From Eubacteriales bacterium (GTDB lineage: Bacteria > Bacillota > Clostridia > Oscillospirales > CAG-272): a stretch of 32,575 nucleotides of DNA. This document shows, piece after piece, positions 1-7,989 of the stretch (the first letter of the stretch is position 1; the number at the start of each line of letters is the position of its first letter). The translations under genes and the position numbers were made by a program. The notes under the pieces are model-generated. The model was not told the DNA's origin, did not search any database, and saw only the letters and a list, made by a program, of their open reading frames with translations. Where the stretch lies: NCBI GenBank assembly GCA_028709565.1, contig JAQVWU010000002.1, positions 1 to 32,575 of the forward strand. The letters are read 5' to 3'.

Positions 1-149
1 GACCTCTGCAATAAATTCTTTCATTCAAGATCATAAACAAAACAATCGGGAGAGCAACTAGACAACAAAGACCCTTTGACATGATTGCTGTTAGCGATAC
101 CTTTATAAATGCACCTTTCTTCCTCACAATCCACAATGCAACGATATAA

Positions 150-503
150 AATACCAAGCATAGGCATAACATCCTCAAGATAAACGAACCTATAAATGTC
201 ATTCCCCCGTTCTGCATTGGGTTTATTGCCTCGCAGAAATCCGAATACCGGTTCAAAACCGGATGCATCGGCGACAAAGCGCCGGAGGATTGGATTATCG
301 TTGAGAATATGCACAATACCATCATCGACGCGGAGACATATAAGTTGGTGCAGGTCCAAGGTCAAATCGCACAAGCGCCCCGACGCATGGGAAACTGCAG
401 CATTTTATACAATTTGAGTTTTTCAAGCCGCAAGGCCGAAAAAGCTGCAAAAAGTTCAGCCGAACATGGAATCGATGGTCTTTTCAATGCTTGTTTTAAT
501 TGA
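150..503 (+). pseudogene. Remnant of a large serine recombinase (resolvase/integrase type)
   Basis: The plus frame that is open from 150 to the stop at 501-503 contains a stretch (about 213-356) typical of the end of the Recombinase domain of large serine recombinases. It reads QKSEYRFKTG, then APEDWIIVENMHNTIID, then ETYKLVQ, matching the family pattern 'xxPEDWIxVENxHxxIIDxETxxxVQ'. A possible 'ILKxNE' relic lies just before it (about 168-190). There is no catalytic serine domain, no zinc ribbon and no start codon with a ribosome binding site, and an in-frame stop precedes it at 147-149, so this is a broken fragment. Downstream of about 356 the reading frame continues but I recognise nothing in it. 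The antisense ORF at 21-374 is best explained as a shadow. Family membership is seen from the motif; the origin as an old integrated element is inference. Confidence 0.65.
408..465 (+). repeat. Imperfect 58/59-bp repeat, left copy (partner at 2590-2648)
   Basis: The segment from TACAATTTGAG to TTCAGCCGAAC recurs at 2590-2648 in the same orientation with about 80% identity and one single-base gap. The two copies bracket the transposase gene. They are too diverged to be a fresh target-site duplication and they do not directly abut a recognisable inverted repeat. Confidence 0.6.
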
Positions 504-600
504 CTGCCGTGGAGGCGGCGCCGCTGTTACCTCGGATGGGTTTTGCGGCAAACCGGATCTATTATGGTAAAACTTATTTTTAAAATACGATGAATAAGTA

Positions 601-628
601 TTGACAATATATTTAACGGTGGTAAAAT
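601..628 (+). promoter_or_regulatory. Sigma-A type promoter of the transposase gene
   Basis: A perfect TTGACA -35 box (601-606) is followed by a 16-bp spacer and a TAAAAT -10 box (623-628), 34 bp upstream of the GTG start at 662. Confidence 0.65.
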
Positions 629-661
629 ATAGGTATCAGAATTTGTCAGGAGTTGATACCC

Positions 662-2311
662 GTGTTTGTCAAAACCACCAAAGCAAAAGGGTACACCTAT
701 ATCAGTGTCGTTGAATCATTTCGCGATGAAAAAGGAATAACACGCCATAAAGTCCTGCATAATTTCGGCCGGCTTGATGTGCTCCGGGCTGATGAAGGTT
801 TTATAAACTGTGTAAAGAAAATATTCCATATGGTCGATATTCCTCTGTCGGAAGACCGGGATAAAGTTTTGACATCCTCCGACTGCAGTGAAGCCGAATT
901 GTATAATTACGGATACCTGGTATATAAAAAACTTTGGGAGATACTCGGCATACGGGAATGCCTGGAAACCATAGGCGGACGCCTGAAACCGGATCTTGAG
1001 CAAACCATCCTGCTCATGGCTGTACAGCATCTGCTGAGTCCCGGGAGCAAACTGTCCGCATATTACGGATTGCCCGGAATACCTTTGCATCATTTTTTCC
1101 GGGCGCTGGATAAACTGGCCGACAACAAAGAAAAGATAGAGCGGGAACTGTTCGAAATAAACCATCTGAAACTGGGACAGATAGTGGACATTGTGTTTTA
1201 TGAGGTAACCACATTATCGTTTCGGGGTGCAAAGGCTGATGAATCAAGAAACTTCGGATACGGTAATGATTGTAAACCCGGCGAAATACAGGTGGTAATG
1301 GGTTTGCTGCTCGATACCGAAGGCATTCCGATCGGATATGAATTGTTGCCCGGCAATACAACCGACGGCAATACGATGGCTGACTCCCTTGAAAATCTCA
1401 AGAAAAGGTTTAATATACGCAAAGTGATTATCGTAACGGACCGCGGTCTGAACGGCGAGTGTAACTTAAATTTGATAAAGAGCGCAGGATATGGGTATAT
1501 CGCGGCATGCCGGCTCAGAAGCATGAGCAAAGAGATACGGAATAAAGTGCTGGATCCATCCGGTTATGTAACGGTAAACGATGATTTTACATACAAAACC
1601 ATACCGTATACCAACATATGCAAAGACGGCGTAAACAACCTTTATCAGCTTGACGAATCGCTTATTGTCGCTCGGTCTTCCAAAAGAGCCGGCAAGGATG
1701 CAAAAGACCGGCAGCGGCTGACAGAAAAAGCCGCAAATCTGCTTAAAACACCGACTTCGACTGACGCCCAGACAAAACGGGACGGTAATCAGCCGAAATG
1801 GGTGCCGGACCACGAAAAGATTGCCGACGACTCTTTGCTTGACGGATATTACGGTATCCGGACCGGCGAGACGGAAATGCCTGCGGGTGAGGTCATGGAC
1901 GCTTATCATATGCTATGGAAAATAGAGGAACGCTTTCGCATCACGAAAAGCACCATGAAGGTCAGCCCTGTTTTACATTGGACGCCAAAGAGAATACGAG
2001 GTCACTTTTTAATGTGTTTTCTTGCGTTTATGATGGAAAGAAAACTCGAGAACATATTGGCGGAACCTGCGGGGGACGCTGAAACGGCGTCACCCGAAAA
2101 GATTCGTGAAGCGCTCAACTCCATGCAGCTGGCCAAGGTTACACTTAACGGCGATACGGTATATTTTAAGACAAAGAACCTGCCGCCGGGCACGAGGATA
2201 TTCAGAAAGGCAGGTATTAAAATGCCGATGAATGTCTCCAAAGAAGAACAGTTAAATGAACGCTTTCATATCCCTCAGGATACCGTCGACAGGCAGATAT
2301 CTTTTCTTTGA
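662..2311 (+). CDS. IS1634-family (IS4-like DDE) transposase
   Basis: This 549-residue protein has the layout of IS1634-family transposases. The N-terminus (MFVKTTKAKGYTYISVVES) is family-typical, and the middle carries the RNase H-like DDE core with 'GLLLDTEGIPIGYELLPGN', 'VTDRGL' (Asp260) and the C-terminal signature 'YHMLWKIEERFRITK' (Glu422, Lys429). The position of the first catalytic Asp, usually in a 'FYDVTTLYF' context, reads FYEVTTLSF (Glu181), so the enzyme may be impaired. I chose GTG 662 as the start because AGGAG at 648-652 sits 9 bases upstream; the TTG at 653 would abut that site. The frame is intact, so this is a complete gene and not a fragment. It cuts and pastes its own element. 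Family assignment is firm; activity is uncertain. Confidence 0.9.
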   Translation: MFVKTTKAKGYTYISVVESFRDEKGITRHKVLHNFGRLDVLRADEGFINCVKKIFHMVDIPLSEDRDKVLTSSDCSEAELYNYGYLVYKKLWEILGIRECLETIGGRLKPDLEQTILLMAVQHLLSPGSKLSAYYGLPGIPLHHFFRALDKLADNKEKIERELFEINHLKLGQIVDIVFYEVTTLSFRGAKADESRNFGYGNDCKPGEIQVVMGLLLDTEGIPIGYELLPGNTTDGNTMADSLENLKKRFNIRKVIIVTDRGLNGECNLNLIKSAGYGYIAACRLRSMSKEIRNKVLDPSGYVTVNDDFTYKTIPYTNICKDGVNNLYQLDESLIVARSSKRAGKDAKDRQRLTEKAANLLKTPTSTDAQTKRDGNQPKWVPDHEKIADDSLLDGYYGIRTGETEMPAGEVMDAYHMLWKIEERFRITKSTMKVSPVLHWTPKRIRGHFLMCFLAFMMERKLENILAEPAGDAETASPEKIREALNSMQLAKVTLNGDTVYFKTKNLPPGTRIFRKAGIKMPMNVSKEEQLNERFHIPQDTVDRQISFL

Positions 2312-2395
2312 AGCAGCATCTGTGGTGACAATTTTGCCTTTTCCGGCAATAAAAAGCCGTCAAGCCCGGGACAAACCGTTGTGACGGGCATAATC

Positions 2396-2432
2396 TGTAG
2401 CTTTTGTAACTTAAAAATAATTAAAAGCTACA
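2396..2432. repeat. Perfect 10-bp inverted repeat TGTAGCTTTT/AAAAGCTACA
   Basis: The left arm at 2396-2405 and the right arm at 2423-2432 are exact reverse complements around a 17-base AT-rich loop. It lies 84 bp after the transposase stop. It could be part of the element's end or an independent hairpin. Confidence 0.6.
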
Positions 2433-2589
2433 CGTTTTGCTACACCCGAAAAGCAGTTGATTTAAATATAAATCTGTATGATTATATATAAATGTAACTT
2501 TGTAACATAAATATTATATATATATATATATAACGTAACGGTTTTGATATAAAAATATATTTATATATATGTGTCTATATATACACCTG

Positions 2590-2648
2590 TATAATTTGAG
2601 TTACTTAAGCTACAAAGGCCGAAAAAGCTACAAACGGTTCAGCCTAAC
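2590..2648 (+). repeat. Imperfect 58/59-bp repeat, right copy (partner at 408-465)
   Basis: Same orientation as the left copy and about 80% identical, including the shared core GGCCGAAAAAGCT and the flanking TTCAGCC. It contains two GCTACAAA units 18 bp apart. Confidence 0.6.
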
Positions 2649-2677
2649 GGCTCATCTCCGCCGGGTTCACAGCGCGC

Positions 2678-2712
2678 AAAACACCGCCCCATATGAGCAG
2701 GGCGGTGTTTTT
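2678..2712 (-). terminator. Hairpin terminator after the macroglobulin-like gene
   Basis: AAAACACCGCCC (2678-2689) pairs perfectly with GGGCGGTGTTTT (2700-2711) around a 10-base loop. T-runs on both strands let it act in both directions. It lies 24 bp beyond the stop codon of the minus-strand gene that ends at 2736. Confidence 0.85.
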
Positions 2713-2735
2713 ATGCAGTGTTTTTTCGGGTTGTA

Positions 2736-5700
2736 TCACTCTATCTTCCAGCCGCTGTTGTCGATGACAACGGTTGCTCTGTCGCTCACGGCGTAGGCGC
2801 CGGTTGAGGTGTCGCGCAGGACGGCGCCCTCCACGACGAAACTGCCTTCGGAAGCGGCGCGGATGAGGTAACTGACCGAGCCCCGGACGGTGCGGCGGCT
2901 GAGCCCTGTTATCGCCTTTTCGGTGTAGTTGAACAGGCCCATGTAGCCGTCCATCGCCTGGCTGCCGCTGTTGGATATAAAAGCGAAGGTATGGAAGTCT
3001 CTTAGATCGATTGACTCCCCGCCCGACGGAGCGAAATAGCGGGCGCCTGAGGGGACGCGGTCGGATATGGTATAAAAGGCGTAGTTACGGTCGGTCACGG
3101 CGCTGTATGTAAGGGTTACTTTATATAAACCCCGCGCGGTGTCGAAGGGTTCGATACTCTTTTCAATCTGTATTTCATCCGACAGCTCTCCGCTGTCACA
3201 GGCTTCCTCCGCCGAACCGCGGTATGAAGCGTAGACTATAACCGAATCGTCGGCCGATATCAGATCAAAGGCGGCAAAGTCACGGCGGTCAAGGGCAAGA
3301 CTGTGATATTCACCGGGTTTGAGGGTAATCTCTTCGGCGGTATCGCCGACGCTGTAGGCAAAAGACGCTTCTTCTGCTTCGGCGGGGACAAAACGGCGGA
3401 CATATGAAGCCAGCTCCAGGTCATAGATATTCACCGTTGAGGTGTGGGTCGAGAGATAGCCGGCCATGAGTTGGGCGCCGTCGGTATCCACGACCGAGGC
3501 GGTCAGCAGCGCGAGGGCGGTCAGCCGGATACTCTCCTCGGTATTGGCGGCTCTGACATACATCGTATCTCCGCCGGAATCGATATCCGCATCTTTTATA
3601 TACTGATAATATTCGGCGGCAGCATCCCAGTCGCCGATATAGGCCAGCGCCGCGGCAAGATACAGCCTGGCTTCAATGCCGAAGGTGCCGCTGTTTTCGG
3701 CGGCGTAATACAGGTCGCCCAGTACCGGACGCCCCAGCGCCGCCAGCCCGAGATACGCGGCGCACATTTCGGCGTCATCGGCATATAGGCGCTTCTCTAT
3801 GTAATCCTCAAACAGCCCTGCCAGTTCGGCTTTTTTGGAGGACGCGAGTGCCTCGGGTACAATGGCGCAGATCTTTGCGGTCAGCGCGACATCCCCTTCC
3901 GAATAAGCAAGCAGGGGTATGAAGCCGGAATAGCCGGACAGGATTGCCTTTATCCCGTTGAGTTGGCTGTCGATATAGCTGCGCGAACCCGTCATCGTTT
4001 CGGAAACAAGGGCGGCGGCATAATAGGCTGCCATGGCGTCCGAACGGGACGAGCCCCTCATGAGCGAACGGCAGAGTGAGAAAAAGCTGTCATACGCAGC
4101 GTCGGTAAAGGTCAGGAAGACCGGATACATCAGCGCATTGAGATTCCCGATATCGGACGTGGCTATCTCGCGGCGTATATCCACCATAATACCGCCTGAT
4201 ATAATCTCAAAAGGCAGTTTTACACCGTCGGACAGCAGACCGCTTGTCGCCTCCACCGTTATGTTATAGCTGCCGCCGGTATATTCGCCGAAGTTGAAGC
4301 GGGCAAACTCACCGGCTTTGGCGGTCAGGGTCAGCACGGCCGTCTGTGCGTCGCTGTCATCGGTCAGGCGGACGATATAGGAGACCTCCGCCCCGTTCTC
4401 CAGCTCCGAACCGTAGACCCGCGCGTGACCGGCTATATCGTCGCCCTCTATATAGGTATCCCCGAGGGTAACATCGACAAAGAAGGGCAGCGTGCAGATA
4501 ACGCCGGTTTTGGACGTACCCATATACATGCCGCTGATTTTGGACCGGTCGGGATGATAGGCGGCGACGGCGGTAAAGCGCCATTCGGTGACGTTATCGG
4601 GAACGGTCAGCTCGATTTCGGCTTTGCCGTTTTCGCTTACCGCGTATGTTTCAAAGAGCGGATTGTCCAGGAAGACCTCACGTACCGTTATCTCGTCAAC
4701 GGCGGCTCCGCCCATACCGCCCATAACGGCCGCGGAATCGTCCCTCGCCGTCTGCGGCGCCGCCATCGCCTCTTCAGCCATCCCGCCGTCCTTTGAGTTA
4801 TATTCCAGGAACCCCCCGGCGCGGTCCAAACAGAAGAAGCGATCGTCTCGGGCAATATAGGGTATAACGACTCCGCCGCCCTCGTAATAAGTGCGCAGCG
4901 GGTCACGGGTCTGTTCACCCAGGGCGAAACAGGCTTCGTCCACCATGCTCAGGGTAATCTGCCCGCCGGTGACCGGATTGTCGTCGGCGTCGGTGACATG
5001 GACGGTCACCTTTGCCCTCTCTCCCGGTCTGTATTCGGTCTTATCGGGGGTGATTACCGTTGTCAGCGTATTGTTTTCGGCGTAATTGTATCTGACCGGC
5101 AGATAACCCGCCGCGTGGGTGCGCCTGCCGTCAAAATGGGAGGCGAGAACCGCAAGACCCGCGGCGTCCTTATCCTCGAAAATAAAGGAAAATGCGCCCT
5201 CGCCGGATGCTTCCCGCAGATCCAAACCGTCCGAATAGACGGTAAACAAAACGCGCCCGCTCTCAACGGGTTTTCCGCCAAAGTGCAGTATGGTGTTCAC
5301 CGTATCACCGACGGCGTATGCATCGGCGTCACTTTTCAGTTCGTAGTAATCATCGTACCGGTAGTAATACTCCTCTCCGGCGTCGGCATATACGTGGAGC
5401 ACACAGTTTTGACGGTTGTTTTCGTCGTAGTATGTCACCTCATACATATGATATCCGCTGAAATCCTCCGTGCGCTTAACATGATCCAGCCGGATGACCC
5501 CGTCTTCAAAGGACGCGGTAAACTTTTTAATATCCCGCTCCTCGGTCCGGTTGTTGTAGACCTTGTGCGAGGTTTTGGTCACCGGGTCGTAATCGGTCCT
5601 GACATACTCCCTGATATATGCGTATTCGATGAGCCGCACCTTAACGCTGCCGGGGGCGGCCTTCCCGACGGTGTTTTCGGGATACAGCGGATATTCCAGA

Positions 5701-7904
5701 TCTTCTGACGCCCGGAGCGCCGAGGTGTCAAAATAATTGAGATACAGTTCGGTATAACCGTCCCCCTCATCCGGCGTTATCCGCTTCTCCCGCAGCCACG
5801 CCGCGCTCTGAAGATACGGCACATAGGCCGAGACATACAGTTCACCGTCTTCATTGCCGATGAGCGACGCCCGGGCCGACAGCTGAAGCGGATAGGTGGT
5901 ATTGAATTTATACGGCGCGGTTTTATATTCATACACGGCGCTGCCGTCCGGACCCGTTTTAACGGTGGTTCCGTCCTGCAGGAAGTAGTTGCCGTACAGG
6001 GTAAACTCCAGACCGGGGGCGGGGGTGCCGTCATAAAAGGATGTGTCCAAAGTGAGCTTTACGGTATCTCCGAAAGAATAGAACAGTTTATCAAAGGTCA
6101 GCGTCGCGCGGTAGAGCGGTTTTGACTGCTGTGTTATGCTGACATACTTTGAGGTCACCGTGTTTCCGTCACCGTCGGTAAAATTCATATGGATGCCCCA
6201 CGCGGCACTGTCCTCGACGGCATAACTGCCGGAAAAGCTGCCGTCGGGCAGAACGGCAATCTTTTGGGCGGTCGGTGAATTGCCCAGTTTAAGATACAGG
6301 CTGCCGGGCAATACGCCGCCGTATGACGGGGCGACAATACCCCAGTAGTTCACCATATCGTTTGAAAAATAGGTTTCGCGGTCGGTAAACACATGGGAAA
6401 ACCAGCCGCCGCTATTGTAGTAAGTAAATGAGGAGACGCACAGAAAGAGGCTGTGACCGTCCTTTTCAACGATCATAAAGGTGCCGGACCTGCCGCCGCT
6501 GTCAAGCATGACAATGCCGTCCCCGTCGCTTTCCCCGATTTGGGAAATATAATCCGGTTTCTCGCCCCACGGGATTATATTCCAGTAATTATCGGCGCCG
6601 AAAAACTCAGCCGTAACGGAGGCGCCCGGGACAGCGGCATCGGCGGAGGCGTCGTTCACCCATACCAGCAATTGCTCATCCGACGATTCGGTATAGACGA
6701 TGAGGTCGGATACCTGCATTATCGCCTGGCGGAAGTATTCGCTTTCCCCGCCTTCTGCATGGAATGTGATATTGAGCAGATACGCGCCCTCGCCCACGTC
6801 CGGGAGGATGAGATATCCCTGATTCTGTCTGTCCGCGGACGTTTCGTTTTTTATCTCATAGCTCCCGACCTCCTCCAGCCCGTCGGACGGGAATATGTAG
6901 CCGCCGGTGTATAGATAATCGGTCCTGACGCTCTCATAGCCTTTCATCGCCGCCATAATATCGTCTGCCGAACGGTAGCGCCATATGTCAACCTTTGTAT
7001 CCGACAGCGGCGGGGTATTTTCTCCCCTGTAACCATAACTGTAGTAGTAATATCTGATTACCGGTGTTTCGTCGGTGGTAAACTGCGGCTCGTATGTTTC
7101 AAGGGAAATCATCAGGTCGCCGTTTTCATCCGCCGTTTCCGATGAGGTTCTGAAAACGGCGGTAAAATCTTCGGCAAGGGTTTTGCCGGAGGACGACGGA
7201 AGACCGGCGCTGACATGTATGGTATATATGGTATTGACGGCGAGAGGTTCTTTGGGGACAAATACAACCGTCCTCCCGTCGGGATAGGTCATGTATTCGC
7301 CCCCGGTCTCCGGGGTGATGTAAAAATACTCTTTTATGTCAATATCCCGGCGCAGCGGTTCGGAAAAATGCACCTCTATGCCGCTGTTAACCGGTACCAT
7401 AAGGGCGCGGTCGGCGGGCAATACGCTTTTTATGACCAGCGCGCTGTCGGTCTGAAACACAAAGCTGTGCTGCGGACGGCTCGCGTCCCCCACGGTGAAG
7501 CGGTATACCGCATCCTCGTCCAGCGGTTCGGAGGGGGTGAGGGTATAGGTCGTGTCGTCTCCGCGGGATATGTCAAAGGCGAAAACCGGCGAGACGTTCA
7601 GATATCCCTTCAATTCATCGGCGCCGATTGACGCGGCGGTCCGGACGGTAAAAGCTCCGGATACCCGGTCTGCGGTAATCTCCACCGTTTTGAGCGCGTC
7701 GGGCAGACCCGGGTCGTAATATTGGGCGACGCGCTTTTTCCCCGTAAAGGTAAAATCGCTCCCGGGTACTTCGGATACCGGCGTATCCGCGGCTGATTCG
7801 CGGGGCTTAACGGTCAGCGAACATCCCGCAAACACCGGCAGAAGAAGGGCGGCACACAGCGCCGCAATAACCGGTCTGTATAATCGTTTTATAATTGTCT
7901 TCAT
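2736..7904 (-). CDS. Alpha-2-macroglobulin-like lipoprotein without a thioester
   Basis: Surface-anchored giant protein of 1722 residues. The signal peptide starts with MKTIIKR and ends in a lipobox (VFAGC, Cys28); this fixes ATG 7904 over the in-frame GTG at 7946. Domains in order: SbsA-type Ig-like domain (about 155-258), several macroglobulin (MG) beta domains including 'DRETYFSNDMV' and 'DKTEYRPGERAKVTV' (about 958), the central A2M segment 'LPFFVDVTLGDTY' (about 1140), then an alpha-helical toroid (about 1240-1540) and a C-terminal beta domain. Bacterial A2M proteins usually trap proteases through a CxEQ thioester. Where it should lie (about 1260) the sequence reads ALMYPVFLTFTD with no CxEQ, so covalent trapping is not expected; thioester-free bacterial homologues such as YfaS are known. 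It follows pyrD by 85 bp. The usual partner pbpC is absent. Confidence 0.88.
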   Translation of the reverse strand: MKTIIKRLYRPVIAALCAALLLPVFAGCSLTVKPRESAADTPVSEVPGSDFTFTGKKRVAQYYDPGLPDALKTVEITADRVSGAFTVRTAASIGADELKGYLNVSPVFAFDISRGDDTTYTLTPSEPLDEDAVYRFTVGDASRPQHSFVFQTDSALVIKSVLPADRALMVPVNSGIEVHFSEPLRRDIDIKEYFYITPETGGEYMTYPDGRTVVFVPKEPLAVNTIYTIHVSAGLPSSSGKTLAEDFTAVFRTSSETADENGDLMISLETYEPQFTTDETPVIRYYYYSYGYRGENTPPLSDTKVDIWRYRSADDIMAAMKGYESVRTDYLYTGGYIFPSDGLEEVGSYEIKNETSADRQNQGYLILPDVGEGAYLLNITFHAEGGESEYFRQAIMQVSDLIVYTESSDEQLLVWVNDASADAAVPGASVTAEFFGADNYWNIIPWGEKPDYISQIGESDGDGIVMLDSGGRSGTFMIVEKDGHSLFLCVSSFTYYNSGGWFSHVFTDRETYFSNDMVNYWGIVAPSYGGVLPGSLYLKLGNSPTAQKIAVLPDGSFSGSYAVEDSAAWGIHMNFTDGDGNTVTSKYVSITQQSKPLYRATLTFDKLFYSFGDTVKLTLDTSFYDGTPAPGLEFTLYGNYFLQDGTTVKTGPDGSAVYEYKTAPYKFNTTYPLQLSARASLIGNEDGELYVSAYVPYLQSAAWLREKRITPDEGDGYTELYLNYFDTSALRASEDLEYPLYPENTVGKAAPGSVKVRLIEYAYIREYVRTDYDPVTKTSHKVYNNRTEERDIKKFTASFEDGVIRLDHVKRTEDFSGYHMYEVTYYDENNRQNCVLHVYADAGEEYYYRYDDYYELKSDADAYAVGDTVNTILHFGGKPVESGRVLFTVYSDGLDLREASGEGAFSFIFEDKDAAGLAVLASHFDGRRTHAAGYLPVRYNYAENNTLTTVITPDKTEYRPGERAKVTVHVTDADDNPVTGGQITLSMVDEACFALGEQTRDPLRTYYEGGGVVIPYIARDDRFFCLDRAGGFLEYNSKDGGMAEEAMAAPQTARDDSAAVMGGMGGAAVDEITVREVFLDNPLFETYAVSENGKAEIELTVPDNVTEWRFTAVAAYHPDRSKISGMYMGTSKTGVICTLPFFVDVTLGDTYIEGDDIAGHARVYGSELENGAEVSYIVRLTDDSDAQTAVLTLTAKAGEFARFNFGEYTGGSYNITVEATSGLLSDGVKLPFEIISGGIMVDIRREIATSDIGNLNALMYPVFLTFTDAAYDSFFSLCRSLMRGSSRSDAMAAYYAAALVSETMTGSRSYIDSQLNGIKAILSGYSGFIPLLAYSEGDVALTAKICAIVPEALASSKKAELAGLFEDYIEKRLYADDAEMCAAYLGLAALGRPVLGDLYYAAENSGTFGIEARLYLAAALAYIGDWDAAAEYYQYIKDADIDSGGDTMYVRAANTEESIRLTALALLTASVVDTDGAQLMAGYLSTHTSTVNIYDLELASYVRRFVPAEAEEASFAYSVGDTAEEITLKPGEYHSLALDRRDFAAFDLISADDSVIVYASYRGSAEEACDSGELSDEIQIEKSIEPFDTARGLYKVTLTYSAVTDRNYAFYTISDRVPSGARYFAPSGGESIDLRDFHTFAFISNSGSQAMDGYMGLFNYTEKAITGLSRRTVRGSVSYLIRAASEGSFVVEGAVLRDTSTGAYAVSDRATVVIDNSGWKIE

Positions 7905-7932
7905 AAAAATAAACTCTGCCTTTCTGTGGATT

Positions 7933-7945
7933 TGTCTGTTAGACA
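7933..7945. repeat. Short inverted repeat TGTCTgttAGACA in the macroglobulin gene leader
   Basis: Perfect 5-bp arms around a 3-base centre, 29 bp upstream of the chosen ATG. It could be a small operator or chance; I see no promoter boxes beside it. Confidence 0.3.
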
Positions 7946-7989
7946 CCCCATGCCGCCGAAAAGTTTCAGGTTTCAGTAAATTTTGCCGT

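Larger units (their letters stand above)
504..2432 (+). mobile_element. IS1634-family insertion sequence, ends not resolved
   Basis: A transposase gene with its own promoter sits in otherwise non-coding DNA beside a recombinase relic. I compared the flanks (504-652 and 2312-2460) by eye and found no convincing terminal inverted repeat, so the limits given are only the gene-free flanks plus the hairpin that ends at 2432. Members of this family can make unusually long target duplications, which makes edges hard to place without a second copy. Confidence 0.4.
2312..2677. other. AT-rich gene-free stretch downstream of the transposase
   Basis: No credible gene lies here. It holds small hairpins (CCGTCA...TGACGG around 2358-2386), a 10-bp inverted repeat (2396-2432), an extremely AT-rich core (about 2450-2600) with a TA-dinucleotide run near 2513-2532, and the right copy of the repeat shared with 408-465. 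The motif GCTAC or its complement recurs at least five times (near 2397, 2427, 2439, 2609 and 2628). The base composition differs sharply from the surrounding genes. Confidence 0.6.

Noticed and set aside
21..374. Minus-strand ORF of 117 residues at the left edge
   Set aside because: It is antisense to the recognisable serine-recombinase fragment, begins with TTG without a clear ribosome binding site, and matches no family I know.
2513..2532. TA-dinucleotide run as a possible replication origin or A+T-rich unwinding element
   Set aside because: There are no DnaA boxes or replication genes nearby; simple sequence in an AT-rich gap explains it.
466..2589. Treating the 58/59-bp repeats as the target-site duplication that defines the IS ends
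   Set aside because: The two copies differ at about one base in five, and the sequences directly inside them are not inverted repeats of each other.
2569..2796. Plus-strand ORF of 75 residues
   Set aside because: It runs through an AT-rich repeat, the terminator hairpin and the 3' end of the macroglobulin-like gene on the other strand, with no ribosome binding site.
4998..5708. Plus-strand ORF of 236 residues
   Set aside because: It is entirely antisense to the macroglobulin-like gene, whose domain content is clear.
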